Shown piece by piece: positions 53,320 through 62,588 of a stretch of 64,000 nt of DNA. The stretch covers positions 1 through 64,000 of the forward strand of contig NZ_NWSX01000031.1 in NCBI RefSeq assembly GCF_002531825.1, given 5' to 3'. The notes below the pieces were generated by a model, which was not told the origin of the DNA, did not search any database, and worked only from the letters and a program-made list of their open reading frames with translations. Each line of letters starts with the position of its first letter. The first letter of the stretch is position 1. The position numbers were made by a program, and so were the translations under genes. The DNA comes from Rhizobium sp. J15 (GTDB lineage Bacteria; Pseudomonadota; Alphaproteobacteria; Rhizobiales; Rhizobiaceae).

Positions 53320-54056
53320 CACTTCACCGACATCGCGCCATTGGCACAGGCTTCCAGAGCCCTGCGGTTGAGGATTCGGATCTTGCCCTGCCCTCCGTCG
53401 ATGATCTTGCATTCCCGCAGGCGCCGCAGGCACTGGTTGACCTTCTCGCGGGACGCCGGCAGCGTTGCGGCCAGGTCGTTTTGCGAAATGATCAGTTCGT
53501 CGCCGCTGTTTGCCGCATCTTTCCCATAGACCGCGGAAAGCCGCAGCAACGTGCTGGCCAGCCTCGACTGCAGCGTCGAGGCGGCATTCGATATGATCCG
53601 CTGCTCGAGCTCCGAAATCCGCGCCAGCGCCCTGGAGAAAACCTTCTCGCGAAAGCAGGGGTCGCTGGCATACATGTCGCGCAGCAGCCGGCCTTCGAAG
53701 AAATGCAGCTCGCAATTGGAGCCGGCCCGGTATTCAAGGGTCAAGGTCTGCCTGCGCAGCACCTCGAGCTCGCCGATGAGACCTGCTTTCGGAATGATCT
53801 CGACGATGAATTCCCGGCCGTCGGGAAGCATCGTGCTGGCGCTGACCAGCCCCGAATGCACGCGCGCGAACGTATCGACGAGAACGCCCGCCCCGGCGAT
53901 GATTTCGCCCCGGCGAAAACGCCGCACGCTCGAGCGGCAGGAAAGAAATTCATCGTCGAGAACGATACGGCTGCTGAGATGAATGCCCCTGCCGGCAGAA
54001 ATCGCTGCCTTGCCGATGCCGACCCTGCGATCCGATAGATGCGTCGCTCCGTCCAT
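53319..54056 (-). CDS. Crp/Fnr-family transcriptional regulator
   Basis: 245-residue regulator with an N-terminal cyclic-nucleotide-binding fold (about 30-150) and a C-terminal winged helix. The helix-turn-helix reads ISQNDLAATLPASREKVNQCLRRLR. It lacks the N-terminal cysteine cluster of oxygen-sensing Fnr. The effector is unknown; cyclic-di-GMP or cAMP are possible. ATG 54056 has GGGAG nine bases upstream. It heads the leftward arm and overlaps the GT4 gene by one base. A closely related second copy ends at 63875. Confidence 0.9.
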   Translation of the reverse strand: MDGATHLSDRRVGIGKAAISAGRGIHLSSRIVLDDEFLSCRSSVRRFRRGEIIAGAGVLVDTFARVHSGLVSASTMLPDGREFIVEIIPKAGLIGELEVLRRQTLTLEYRAGSNCELHFFEGRLLRDMYASDPCFREKVFSRALARISELEQRIISNAASTLQSRLASTLLRLSAVYGKDAANSGDELIISQNDLAATLPASREKVNQCLRRLRECKIIDGGQGKIRILNRRALEACANGAMSVK

Positions 54057-54527
54057 GCGCAAAACTCCCAGTACCCGGAATGACCATAAGCAATGCTGCA
54101 CTGCATCATTTATATTGCGTTAATATCGAAGTCAAATAACACCACCGAGAGACAGTGAAAATGTCAAGTCTACATTTAACTTTCAGATAGAAATACATCG
54201 ACAAACGAAATCAAAAGCTTCAACAATCCAGAAAACGATCAAAATTCTAAATACATATGCCTATTAAAGTGACTTAATGAACTAAAAATAAGCAATAGCT
54301 TAAATGAAGATATCAAATTTATAAATGAAAAACACATATTGATCACCAACAGTTAGGTTATATCGCCGTTAAAATGAGAAGAAGGTTTATCGCGGGACAG
54401 TCGAAATTATCTTGCGCCGGTTAGTAGCATAAAGAATTTGTTAGGCATTATGACCTTGGTAACAGACAACCAGAGTGCGGCGCAGCAAACTTTGAACGGT
54501 TCTTAACCGATGTTCTGGAGGCGGCCG
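54057..54527. promoter_or_regulatory. AT-rich divergent control region of the polysaccharide cluster
   Basis: 471-bp gene-free spacer, strikingly AT-rich from about 54100 to 54350 compared with the GC-rich surroundings. It separates the Crp/Fnr gene from the ExoY-like gene and must hold both promoters. I see many A- and T-runs suited to curved DNA or nucleoid-protein binding, but no motif I can name with confidence. Confidence 0.65.
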
Positions 54528-55229
54528 ATGACATGGGAAGCACATAGTTTCGAGGCATGGTCGCGTGTCGGAGGTCCCGCGAATGGCGGCGAGCTCCACG
54601 CGTCCCGGCCTCGTGCAGCAGGCAAATCATCGAAGCGCGCAATCGACCTCGTCGTCGCGATCACCGCTCTGGCCCTGCTTTCTCCGCTTCTGTTGATCAT
54701 CGCAATGATCGTGAAGCTCAGCGATCGCGGTCCCGTCTTCTATTCCCATACGCGCATCGGCGTCGGCGGCGCGGCCTTCGGATGCCTCAAGTTTCGCACC
54801 ATGAAGACCGACGCCAGTGCCCAGCTTGCCGAACTGCTGCAAAACAATCCGGCTGCGCGGGTCGAATGGGAAACGACGCGCAAGCTGAAGGACGATCCGA
54901 GGATCACCGCCATCGGCGATATCCTCAGGCGGTCGAGCATCGACGAGCTTCCCCAGCTGATCAATATCGTGCGTGGCGACATGAGCCTCGTCGGACCGCG
55001 GCCTGTCACCGCCGAGGAATTGCCCCGCTACGGCGAGCATATATGGGCCTACATGGCCGTACGCCCGGGCCTGACCGGCCACTGGCAGACGAGCGGGCGC
55101 AACGACGTCAGCTACGAGCACCGGGTCTCCCTCGACGTCCATTATATCAACAACTGGTCGCTCGGCCGCGACTTCGTCATCATCGCCAAGACCATTCCCG
55201 CTCTGTTCTCGCAGCGCGGCTCGTACTGA
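54528..55229 (+). CDS. ExoY-like polyprenyl-phosphate sugar-1-phosphate transferase
   Basis: Priming enzyme that loads the first sugar-1-phosphate onto undecaprenyl phosphate, 233 residues. One membrane span lies at about 38-60 (KRAIDLVVAITALALLSPLL). The catalytic block contains CLKFRTMK, the TTRKLKDDPRIT segment, DELPQLINIVRGDMSLVGPRP, RPGLTGHWQTSGRNDVSYE and a C-terminal SQRGSY, all closely matching Sinorhizobium ExoY. ATG 54528 has GGAGG six bases upstream. It opens the rightward arm. Confidence 0.93.
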   Translation: MTWEAHSFEAWSRVGGPANGGELHASRPRAAGKSSKRAIDLVVAITALALLSPLLLIIAMIVKLSDRGPVFYSHTRIGVGGAAFGCLKFRTMKTDASAQLAELLQNNPAARVEWETTRKLKDDPRITAIGDILRRSSIDELPQLINIVRGDMSLVGPRPVTAEELPRYGEHIWAYMAVRPGLTGHWQTSGRNDVSYEHRVSLDVHYINNWSLGRDFVIIAKTIPALFSQRGSY

Positions 55230-55348
55230 GCGTTCAGAGGGTGAGCGCCGATCATGCCCGAAATCGGAAGATACGCTACTCCCCTCGTCCCTTCCAAGCA
55301 GCCAGCACCTCGTACCTCCGTAATCTCGCCATTTTGGATTAGGACGAC

Positions 55349-57100
55349 ATGACCTCAAGCACGATCTTCAGCGGTGTTTCTCCGATATCCCTGCCCGCAG
55401 CCGCAGCCACGGGCGGCAACGCGCCGCTGACCCTGCGCGACATGCTCTTCTTCCTGAAGATGCGCTGGCCGTGGATCGCGGGGACGGCCGTCGTCTTCCT
55501 GATTTTCGCCGCAAGCTACCTGCTGACGGCCAAGCCCACCTTCGTGGCCAGCACCCAGCTGGTGATCTTTCCCCAAGTGAGCGGCTCCGAAACGCAAAGA
55601 GCCATCGCGGAGGACGCATTCATCGAAGGACAGCTGGAAATCGCCAGCTCCACCGATGTCATCGCCGGCACGGTAAGGGCGCTGGCTCTCGACAGCGATC
55701 CCGACTTTATCGATTGGAAGCCCTCGCTGCTGGACAAGGCGAAGGACTGGCTGCTGGGCGTTTCTGCGGAAGTGTATACGGCTGAGAATGCCAACGAAAC
55801 CCAAGCCAGACCGCAGACCGAGGAGGAACGTCTCCACGACGTGACGGTCGCCACGCTGCTCAGCATGATGGACATACGCCGGATCGGCAGTTCGACGGTC
55901 ATCGAGATATCGGCTGCGGCATCGAGCCCCCAGAAGGCGGTCGCCATCGCCGATACGCTCGCCAGGCAATATATCCAGAAGAACATCGCGATGAAGGCCG
56001 ATGCCTCCCGCCAATACAGCGACTGGCTGGAAAAATTCCTGCGGGAGCAGCAGCGCGGACTGGCCGATGCCTCCAATGCCCTGAACACCTTCAACAGCAA
56101 TCCGCGCGACCAGTTCAAGCTCGCCGAGCTGCAGAGCGCGACGGATGCCCGCCGCACCCTTTATGAAAGCACGCTGACCCAGCTGACCGAGGCCAAGCAG
56201 CGGATCACCTACCCCGTGTCCGACGCCACGATCGTCTCGCGGGCCACGCTGCCCCTGTCGAAGGCGCGGCCGCGCAGCACGCTCATCATGACCTTTGCCG
56301 GCGCAGTCGGCCTCGGCACCGGCCTCGCGCTCGCCATGATCAGGCACGCCAGCGACCGTCGGATCGTCCGCCCCCACCAGATCGCCGACGCCGGCGGCCT
56401 GTCCTCCGTCACCTTGCTGGCGAGATCGACGAAGAACCGGAGCGGCCATCCGGCACCTTTCCTCGCCGCCGGCAGGGACAGCAGCACCACGGCCGCCGAT
56501 CCCGTCATTCCGGGCATGGCGGAATTGAGCGCAACCGTCATCGGTCTCCGGCGCAAGCGTCGCGTCGTCATCGGTATCGTTGCCGTCGATCCCGGCAGCG
56601 GCGCCTCGACCATCGCCTGCGAACTGGCGGTCCTGTCGTCGATATCGGGGGCACGTACGCTGCTGATCGATGCAGCCGCGCACAAATCCTCGCTCAGCAC
56701 GTCGATCGCGCCCCACAGCTCCACAGGTCTCGTCGATGTTCTCGACAACGGCGAACTGATCCAGACGGCGGCCCTGCCCCTCACCCCGACACTGAAATTC
56801 CTGCCGCTCGGCACGGTGGAGACGGTGACGCCGGCCGTTCGCCTGAGCTCCCGCCGCACGCAGCTGAGCTTCGCCGAGCTGAAAAAGGAGTTCGACGCCA
56901 TATTCGTCGATATTTCCGCTTTCTCCGCTTCGCCCGATGCCAATGCAATCGCGCCGGAACTGGATGGCGTCCTCGTGGTCACCTCGCATGGGCGCACGTC
57001 GATCGACGACACCGTGCGCGTCATCGACACCCTGCGCAATGTCGGCGCGGAGATCCTCGGCGCGATCATCAACAATGCACCGAAGAGAATAGAGTCATGA
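55349..57100 (+). CDS. ExoP/Wzc-like polysaccharide copolymerase with degenerate kinase domain
   Basis: 583-residue inner-membrane chain-length protein. Residues 27-60 carry TM1, about 75-300 a periplasmic Wzz-like coiled-coil region, about 310-330 TM2, and about 400-583 a bacterial tyrosine-kinase-like domain. The P-loop, normally GxGKST, reads GSGAST: the lysine is Ala419. Walker A' (LLIDAAAHK) and Walker B (IFVDISAF) are weak, and no C-terminal Tyr cluster is present. Polymer-length control without autophosphorylation is likely. It overlaps the GT2 gene by four bases. Confidence 0.9.
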   Translation: MTSSTIFSGVSPISLPAAAATGGNAPLTLRDMLFFLKMRWPWIAGTAVVFLIFAASYLLTAKPTFVASTQLVIFPQVSGSETQRAIAEDAFIEGQLEIASSTDVIAGTVRALALDSDPDFIDWKPSLLDKAKDWLLGVSAEVYTAENANETQARPQTEEERLHDVTVATLLSMMDIRRIGSSTVIEISAAASSPQKAVAIADTLARQYIQKNIAMKADASRQYSDWLEKFLREQQRGLADASNALNTFNSNPRDQFKLAELQSATDARRTLYESTLTQLTEAKQRITYPVSDATIVSRATLPLSKARPRSTLIMTFAGAVGLGTGLALAMIRHASDRRIVRPHQIADAGGLSSVTLLARSTKNRSGHPAPFLAAGRDSSTTAADPVIPGMAELSATVIGLRRKRRVVIGIVAVDPGSGASTIACELAVLSSISGARTLLIDAAAHKSSLSTSIAPHSSTGLVDVLDNGELIQTAALPLTPTLKFLPLGTVETVTPAVRLSSRRTQLSFAELKKEFDAIFVDISAFSASPDANAIAPELDGVLVVTSHGRTSIDDTVRVIDTLRNVGAEILGAIINNAPKRIES

Positions 57101-58119
57101 TCTCGCCTTCGGCAGGAGCAATCCGGCAGGCCGGTCCGAGCGAAACGACGCCTTGGCCCTGCGGCGAGGAAGCCGCGGCGGCGCGCGCAGGACATCCGTT
57201 GCGGATTGCTGTGGGGATCGCCTCGGCGGGCCGCCCCTCGATCCTGCGGGATACCGTCGATTATCTCACAGGCCTGCCCCGCCAGGCGGAGCGGCTGATC
57301 ATCTGTGTGCCCGCCGTCGAGGATGCCGCCGGCCTCGCCGACCGCGGCGATGTGGAACTCATCGTCGGCAGCCGCGGCCTGACGTGCCAGCGCAACAGGA
57401 TCATCGAGGCGGCGGCAGCCGATATCGACATCCTGATTTTCCTCGACGACGACTTCATTCCCGCCACAACCTTCCTGTCACGGATGGCCGCCGTCTTTGC
57501 AGCCCGGCCCGACGTGGCGATCGCCACCGGCGAGGTGCTGGCCGATGGCGTCCTCGATGGCGGGCTCGCCATGCCGCAGGCGCTCCAGGCCATCGAAACG
57601 GCCGGCGAAGGGGCCGAGCAGGTCACGGATGTCTACAACGCCTATGGATGCAACATGGCGGTCCGCCTTGCGCCCGTTCTGGAGCACGCGCTGACCTTCG
57701 ACGAACAACTGCCGCTTTACGGATGGCTCGAGGATGTCGATTTCAGCAGGTCCATCGCCCGCTACGGCAGGTCCGTGCGCGTCGAAGGCGCCCGCGGCGT
57801 GCATCTCGGCGTCAGATCGGGGCGGCAGCCCGGCCGAAGGCTCGGCTATTCGCAGGTGGCCAACCCCGTCTACCTGATCCGCAAGGGCACCATGTCGAAA
57901 GGCCGTGCCCTCGCGCAGATCGGCCGCAATATCCTGGCGAATACGTCGGGCGTCCTGCTCAAGGACCGCCTGATCGATCGGTGGGGACGTTTGAACGGCA
58001 ATTTGCTGGCGCTATCCGATCTTCTCTTCGGCCGCGCTTCTCCGTCCCGCATTCTCGAATTCGGCAATCCCTCGCCGCGCGAGATGCCTTCACCGTCGAT
58101 CGCAACGAAACGGAGATAG
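57097..58119 (+). CDS. GT2-family glycosyltransferase
   Basis: 340-residue GT-A glycosyltransferase. The donor-binding region has IAVGIASAGRPSILRDT, FLDDDF carrying the DxD metal site, and the acceptor-side GWLEDVDFS. It resembles ExoA/ExoU-type enzymes that extend the repeat unit. No membrane span is obvious. Its start overlaps the ExoP-like gene (ATGA) and it ends four bases before the ExoF-like gene. Confidence 0.88.
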   Translation: MISPSAGAIRQAGPSETTPWPCGEEAAAARAGHPLRIAVGIASAGRPSILRDTVDYLTGLPRQAERLIICVPAVEDAAGLADRGDVELIVGSRGLTCQRNRIIEAAAADIDILIFLDDDFIPATTFLSRMAAVFAARPDVAIATGEVLADGVLDGGLAMPQALQAIETAGEGAEQVTDVYNAYGCNMAVRLAPVLEHALTFDEQLPLYGWLEDVDFSRSIARYGRSVRVEGARGVHLGVRSGRQPGRRLGYSQVANPVYLIRKGTMSKGRALAQIGRNILANTSGVLLKDRLIDRWGRLNGNLLALSDLLFGRASPSRILEFGNPSPREMPSPSIATKRR

Positions 58120-58123
58120 ACCC

Positions 58124-59503
58124 ATGTCACGCATATCTTTATCCGATCGCTTGATCTCCGCCTTGCTTGCCGTGCTGGCATTCTCCTGCCTGACCGGCTG
58201 GAGCGTCGTCCATGCGCAAGGATTATCGCTCGTGCCGGAAGACAAGGTCAGATTGCGCGTCGTCGAATGGCGGTCATCGGATTCCCGCTATGCCAGCTGG
58301 GAATCGCTCGACGGCGTCTACACCATCGATGATGCCGGCGACGTGTCGATCCCGATCGCAGGCCATGTGCAGGCCACCGGAAAGACCACCGAAGAACTCG
58401 CGGATGCCATCGCCAGCGCGCTCGCCGCGAAGGCGGCAATTCCCGGCAAGCCCTACATCGCCGTGGAAATCTCCGAACATGCGCCAATCTTCGTGAGCGG
58501 AACCGTTCAAAACCCCGGCCGCTACCCCTTCGAACCCAATATGACCGTGATGAAAGCCGTCAGCATCGCCGGCGGCTTCCTCAGGGAGCGCGAGGACAAT
58601 ACCTACTTCGAGCGCGACCGGATCCAGGCGGCCGGCGCCTACCGGACGGCCGTTGTCAACCGGCGCGATCTCCTGATGCGCCAGGCCCGCCTGCGCGCCG
58701 AAATCACAGGCGAGCAGAGCTTCGAGATCCCGGCCGAACTCGCCGGCACCCCCGATGTGGACAAGCTGAAGGCGCAGGAAATGAACCTGATGCGGCTGCG
58801 GCGCGTCGATATCGACAGCCAGATCGAAGCGGCGAATAACCTCACCCAGCTCTATGGGCAGCAGGTCGAATCGCTGGAGGCCAAGATCAGTTCGCAGAAG
58901 CGGCAGATCGATCTGGCCCAGAAGGAATTGAACAACGTAAACAGCCTGGTGAGCAAGGGTCTGGTCAGCAACTCCCGCCAGGTTTCGGTCGACCGCTGGG
59001 TCGCGGATGCTCAAGGCACCCTGATCGATCTCGAAGTTGCCCTCACCACGGCTCGCCAGGGGCAGAGCGAGGCCGACCGCTCCAAGATCAATATCGTCAA
59101 CCGGCAGAACAGCGAGAACCAGGAGCTTCTGAACCAGGTCAACCTCGCCATCGGCAGAGCGGCGATCGACATCCAGGTGGCCCAGCTTCTGGGAGAGCAG
59201 GCAGGCTATGACGCCCAGCTCGCCCAGATCCACGCAGAGACGCCGGGCATCGGCAGAGCGCAGAAGCATTACAAGATCGTGCGCCGCAACGATGACGGCA
59301 CCTATCGCGACATCGTGGCGAACGCGCAAACCGCATTGCTGCCGCATGATCTCGTCGAAATCGGCCTGGACACGAGCCTTCAGACAACGCCTTCCCAGCC
59401 TGAGAACGCGCCGCAAAAGCAGAGCTCGGCAGCGCCGCTATCCGACGTGGCCGGCGACAATCGGGCGGCTCCCGGCTGGATATCCCAGACGGGATCCAAT
59501 TAG
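58124..59503 (+). CDS. ExoF-like periplasmic polysaccharide export protein
   Basis: 459-residue Wza/ExoF-class export component. A signal peptide spans about 1-32 (ends VHAQ). The N-domain is Poly_export (about 38-115), followed by an SLBB-like segment (IFVSGTVQNPGRYPFEPNMTV) and a long coiled coil (about 200-380), as in ExoF1. No lipobox cysteine is seen at the signal cleavage site. It has GGAGATAG before the ATG. It probably links the copolymerase to the outer membrane. Confidence 0.9.
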   Translation: MSRISLSDRLISALLAVLAFSCLTGWSVVHAQGLSLVPEDKVRLRVVEWRSSDSRYASWESLDGVYTIDDAGDVSIPIAGHVQATGKTTEELADAIASALAAKAAIPGKPYIAVEISEHAPIFVSGTVQNPGRYPFEPNMTVMKAVSIAGGFLREREDNTYFERDRIQAAGAYRTAVVNRRDLLMRQARLRAEITGEQSFEIPAELAGTPDVDKLKAQEMNLMRLRRVDIDSQIEAANNLTQLYGQQVESLEAKISSQKRQIDLAQKELNNVNSLVSKGLVSNSRQVSVDRWVADAQGTLIDLEVALTTARQGQSEADRSKINIVNRQNSENQELLNQVNLAIGRAAIDIQVAQLLGEQAGYDAQLAQIHAETPGIGRAQKHYKIVRRNDDGTYRDIVANAQTALLPHDLVEIGLDTSLQTTPSQPENAPQKQSSAAPLSDVAGDNRAAPGWISQTGSN

Positions 59504-59560
59504 GAGGCGGCTCTGATGATCGACGACAACTGGCGGCCTTCGCCTCGCGGGATCTGAAGC

Positions 59561-61030
59561 ATGTCGATAGAACCGATCGGCTTCCTCATTCTGCTGGTTG
59601 GCGTGCTCAGCATGCTCAATGGCGCGCGCTTTGCCATCGCCGCACTTTGCCTGTCGACGCTGCTCGGAGCCGCGGCGGCTTTGCAGCTGCCCGCGCTCGG
59701 CGGCAGCAGCATCCAGCCGAGTCATCTTCTGGTGCTCTTTCTCGTCATGACGGCCCTGTTGCGCCCGGTCCAGACGCAGGCGACGCTTTCCACCTTGGCC
59801 TATCCGGGGCCGGGCTTCTGGTTCGCCTGCTATATCCTGTTCTCGGTGGTGTCGTCCTTCTTCCTGCCGCGTATCTTTGCAGGCGCGACCCTCGTCTACT
59901 CCTCCGCCAGAGATGCCTCGGGCATGATGTCGACGGTGGCAGCCCCATTGGCTCCGGGCTCGTCCAATCTCAGCCAATCCGTCTATCTCCTTGGCGACCT
60001 CGCCTGCTTTGCCGTCGTCGCCGGGTTTGCCCGGCTCGGATATGCCCGTTTCATCGCCCGACAGCTGATCGTCGCGACGATCATATGTTTCGCCTTCGCG
60101 CTGATCGACCTCGGAACGTTTAAGATCGGCCAGTCCCAGCTGCTCAACATCATCAGAAACGCGAATTACACGATGCATACGGCCGAAACGATCCACGGCT
60201 TCAAGCGCATCGTCGGCCCCTTTCCTGAGGCGAGCATGTACGGCGCCGTCGCACTGGCCTATTTCGCCTTCACGCTCATGCTTTGGCTGGAGCGCGTTGA
60301 AAGCCGCATGGCTGGGCTCGCAACTCTCCTCATCGGCCCGACGATCGTGCTTTGCACCTCGACAACGGCCTATGTCGCCGGCGCCTTCATCGTCTGCATG
60401 TTCATGCTGTTCTGCCTGAAAAGGCTGATCGGCGGCCCGGCCACGAAGCCGCATCTCACCTTCCTGGCGATCACGCTGTTCTTCATCCCCTGCGCCATCA
60501 TCGCGCTCAGCCTCGTCCCCGATGCATGGGATTCCATTTCAGGTCTGCTGGCCACGACCGTATCGGACAAGCTCCAATCGCAATCCGGCGAAGAACGTAC
60601 CGCCTGGAACACGCTGGCGCTGATCGCATTCGTCGATACCGCCACTTTCGGCGCCGGCCTCGGCACCGTCCGCGCCTCCAGCTTCATCGCCGCCTTGTTG
60701 TCCAACGTCGGCTTGACCGGCACGCTCCTGTTTGCCGTCTTCGTCTACAGTCTGGTGAAGGCGTCCGGCCGCTACAAATTCGGCGATCGGGAGACCCACG
60801 CGATCGGAAATGCCGCCGTGATGGCGTCTATCGCGCAGATCGGCTCTGCGGCCATATCGGGCAGCGGCACGGATCTCGGCCTGCTGTTCAGCACGTCTGC
60901 TGGGCTTGCCGCAGGCTGCCTGGCCGCACCTTATATCCCGCGCCACCGGGCGGCCCGCTCGCCGGCGAACCGGCGCTTTCCGGAGGCATCGGCATCTCTC
61001 ATGAGAGCGCCGATGGGTTCAGCCCGATGA
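59561..61030 (+). CDS. Wzy/ExoQ-like polysaccharide polymerase (O-antigen ligase-type)
   Basis: 489-residue inner-membrane protein with about 12 hydrophobic spans and one larger periplasmic loop (about 330-360). The pattern fits Wzy polymerases and ExoQ, which join repeat units on the periplasmic face. Sequence is too divergent for a motif-level match; the assignment rests on topology, size and location between ExoF-like and glycosyltransferase genes. The start lacks a strong ribosome site. Confidence 0.83.
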   Translation: MSIEPIGFLILLVGVLSMLNGARFAIAALCLSTLLGAAAALQLPALGGSSIQPSHLLVLFLVMTALLRPVQTQATLSTLAYPGPGFWFACYILFSVVSSFFLPRIFAGATLVYSSARDASGMMSTVAAPLAPGSSNLSQSVYLLGDLACFAVVAGFARLGYARFIARQLIVATIICFAFALIDLGTFKIGQSQLLNIIRNANYTMHTAETIHGFKRIVGPFPEASMYGAVALAYFAFTLMLWLERVESRMAGLATLLIGPTIVLCTSTTAYVAGAFIVCMFMLFCLKRLIGGPATKPHLTFLAITLFFIPCAIIALSLVPDAWDSISGLLATTVSDKLQSQSGEERTAWNTLALIAFVDTATFGAGLGTVRASSFIAALLSNVGLTGTLLFAVFVYSLVKASGRYKFGDRETHAIGNAAVMASIAQIGSAAISGSGTDLGLLFSTSAGLAAGCLAAPYIPRHRAARSPANRRFPEASASLMRAPMGSAR

Positions 61031-61095
61031 CGGCCGTTCGGAATCTTCGTCGTGCGATTGAAGGGCAGCCGGGTGGGCCGCGGAAAGTCCCGATG

Positions 61096-61395
61096 TCAGC
61101 CTTGCTGGCGCTCGCTAGCGGCAGAAACACTGTCTGCGACCGAATTGTTCTCTCGCAGCCTGGCATTGCGCCGCACGAGGCCGAAGAGGAATACGCCGGA
61201 GAGATAGCCGATTTCCATGAGCACGAGGATCGCAATGGCGGAGCCGAGCGCCGCAAGCACGGAGGCCTCGTCCACGAAAGCCACGCAGCCGACGCCGATC
61301 GCCACAAGGAACGCAAAGATCGCGAAGGCCCAGGCGCGGATGGAAGCACCGGCGGCTATCGAAACGACGGCGGCGATGAGCGCGGTCATCAGCAT
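61096..61395 (-). CDS. Small membrane protein, possibly ExoX/SyrA-like EPS modulator
   Basis: 99-residue protein on the strand opposite the surrounding arm, with three hydrophobic stretches (MLMTALIAAVVSIAAGASI; AWAFAIFAFLVAIGVGCVAFV; AALGSAIAILVLMEIGYLSG) and a short basic, polar tail. The LMEIGYLSGVFLFGLV end resembles the small rhizobial exopolysaccharide production repressors (ExoX, PsiA, SyrA families). This is my recollection of the family pattern, not a computed match. ATG 61395 has GAAGAGG seven bases upstream. An upstream extension to 61623 is rejected as low-quality. It lies between the polymerase and GT8 genes. Confidence 0.55.
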   Translation of the reverse strand: MLMTALIAAVVSIAAGASIRAWAFAIFAFLVAIGVGCVAFVDEASVLAALGSAIAILVLMEIGYLSGVFLFGLVRRNARLRENNSVADSVSAASERQQG

Positions 61396-61676
61396 CACGA
61401 TACCTCTTCTCTCTGCATCCCCACACGCATCCCGGTCCGGATCGTCGCACCAGGAAACCGAATGTCGAAACGCAGCCTCATCGCAGGCAGGCCATTCTTC
61501 ATGGTGACTATCTCGACAATCAAACCAACCATCGCCAGCCGGACGCCGGTTAGCCGACGAGCAGGCCGCAGTCCGGCAGTATATACAGCACCAAGCTTTC
61601 CTACGACAGCCCCATCGGCTCAATCAACAACTGTTCCCTCGACTTCGCGGTTGCGGACGATCGAAAGGGTGAGGCC

Positions 61677-62588
61677 ATGAACAATCAATGCATCGTCTAC
61701 GTCACGGACGTCGAATATTCGTTTCCGACCATTCTGTCGGCGCTTCAGGCCCGCAAATTCGCAAGCCTGGCGAGCGATGTCTGCGTTCTCATGTCGGAGC
61801 ATCTCGACAATTTCGAAGAGTTGAAGAGCCTGCTCGCGGGAAGCGGGGTGGAACTGATCGATGCGACCGAGGCCCTCCAGCACTCGCTCGGCAAGCTCGA
61901 CAGCGCCCATTTCCAAGGGCGCATCAGTGTCAGCACGATGGCCAAGCTGGTCCTCTGCGAGGTGCTGCCGGCCCACTATACCCAGATCATCTACCTCGAC
62001 GGCGACACCCAGATCGTCAGCGATCTCGGTGAATTCGAAAGCGCCGCCGTGCCCGAAGGCCGTTTTTTCGCCGCACGCGATTACACGGCCATCCATGATT
62101 TCCTCGCCACGGGAAAGGACAGCCATTATTTCAATGCCGGTGTCCTGAAATTCCACCGCAACGGCTGGATCGGGCAGGAGGCGCTCGAGCTTTTTGCCAG
62201 AAACCCCGAGGCCTGCGACGGCAAACATGATCAGGGGGCATTGAACTATGTCTGCGGATCCGCGCTTACCCTGATCTCGAACCGCTGGAATTTCCCCAAG
62301 CAGTTTCTCCACCTGGTGGACATGTCGTCCTTGTCGATCGTCCACTACATGGCGCATCCGAAGCCATGGCATGGGACCTTCTTTCCATGGAGCGACACGG
62401 AAAGCCAAGTCTATGTCGACCTGCGCAAAGCCCACCCGATCTATAACGCGCTCTACCGCGGCATAAGTTTCGACCGCAAAATACTGTATAAATATCGCTC
62501 GATACGGGCTCGCATGAAGCACGCCGTTCAAAGAGAACAGCCCGATCCGCGCGTCCAGAGCCTGCTGGCCGGTGATTATATCGTATGA
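61677..62588 (+). CDS. GT8-family glycosyltransferase
   Basis: 303-residue GT-A retaining glycosyltransferase of the glycogenin/LgtC family. It shows the DxD metal site in IIYLDGDTQIV, YFNAGVLKF, DQGALNYV and the late HPKPWHGTFFPW motif. It transfers galactose, glucose or a similar sugar from a UDP donor. GGTGAGG precedes the ATG. It overlaps the next gene by four bases. Confidence 0.9.
   Translation: MNNQCIVYVTDVEYSFPTILSALQARKFASLASDVCVLMSEHLDNFEELKSLLAGSGVELIDATEALQHSLGKLDSAHFQGRISVSTMAKLVLCEVLPAHYTQIIYLDGDTQIVSDLGEFESAAVPEGRFFAARDYTAIHDFLATGKDSHYFNAGVLKFHRNGWIGQEALELFARNPEACDGKHDQGALNYVCGSALTLISNRWNFPKQFLHLVDMSSLSIVHYMAHPKPWHGTFFPWSDTESQVYVDLRKAHPIYNALYRGISFDRKILYKYRSIRARMKHAVQREQPDPRVQSLLAGDYIV

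Noticed and set aside
53320..53715. Upstream extension of the GT4 gene
   Set aside because: It reads the Crp/Fnr gene out of frame; no domain sequence appears before residue MRPSLSEAL.
54057..54527. Possible horizontal-transfer scar or hidden gene in the AT-rich spacer
   Set aside because: No open frame of useful length, no integrase, tRNA end or flanking direct repeat seen; more simply a promoter region.
61396..61623. 76-codon upstream extension of the small membrane protein
   Set aside because: Cys/Trp/Arg-rich and unlike a protein N-terminus; ATG 61395 has a good ribosome site.
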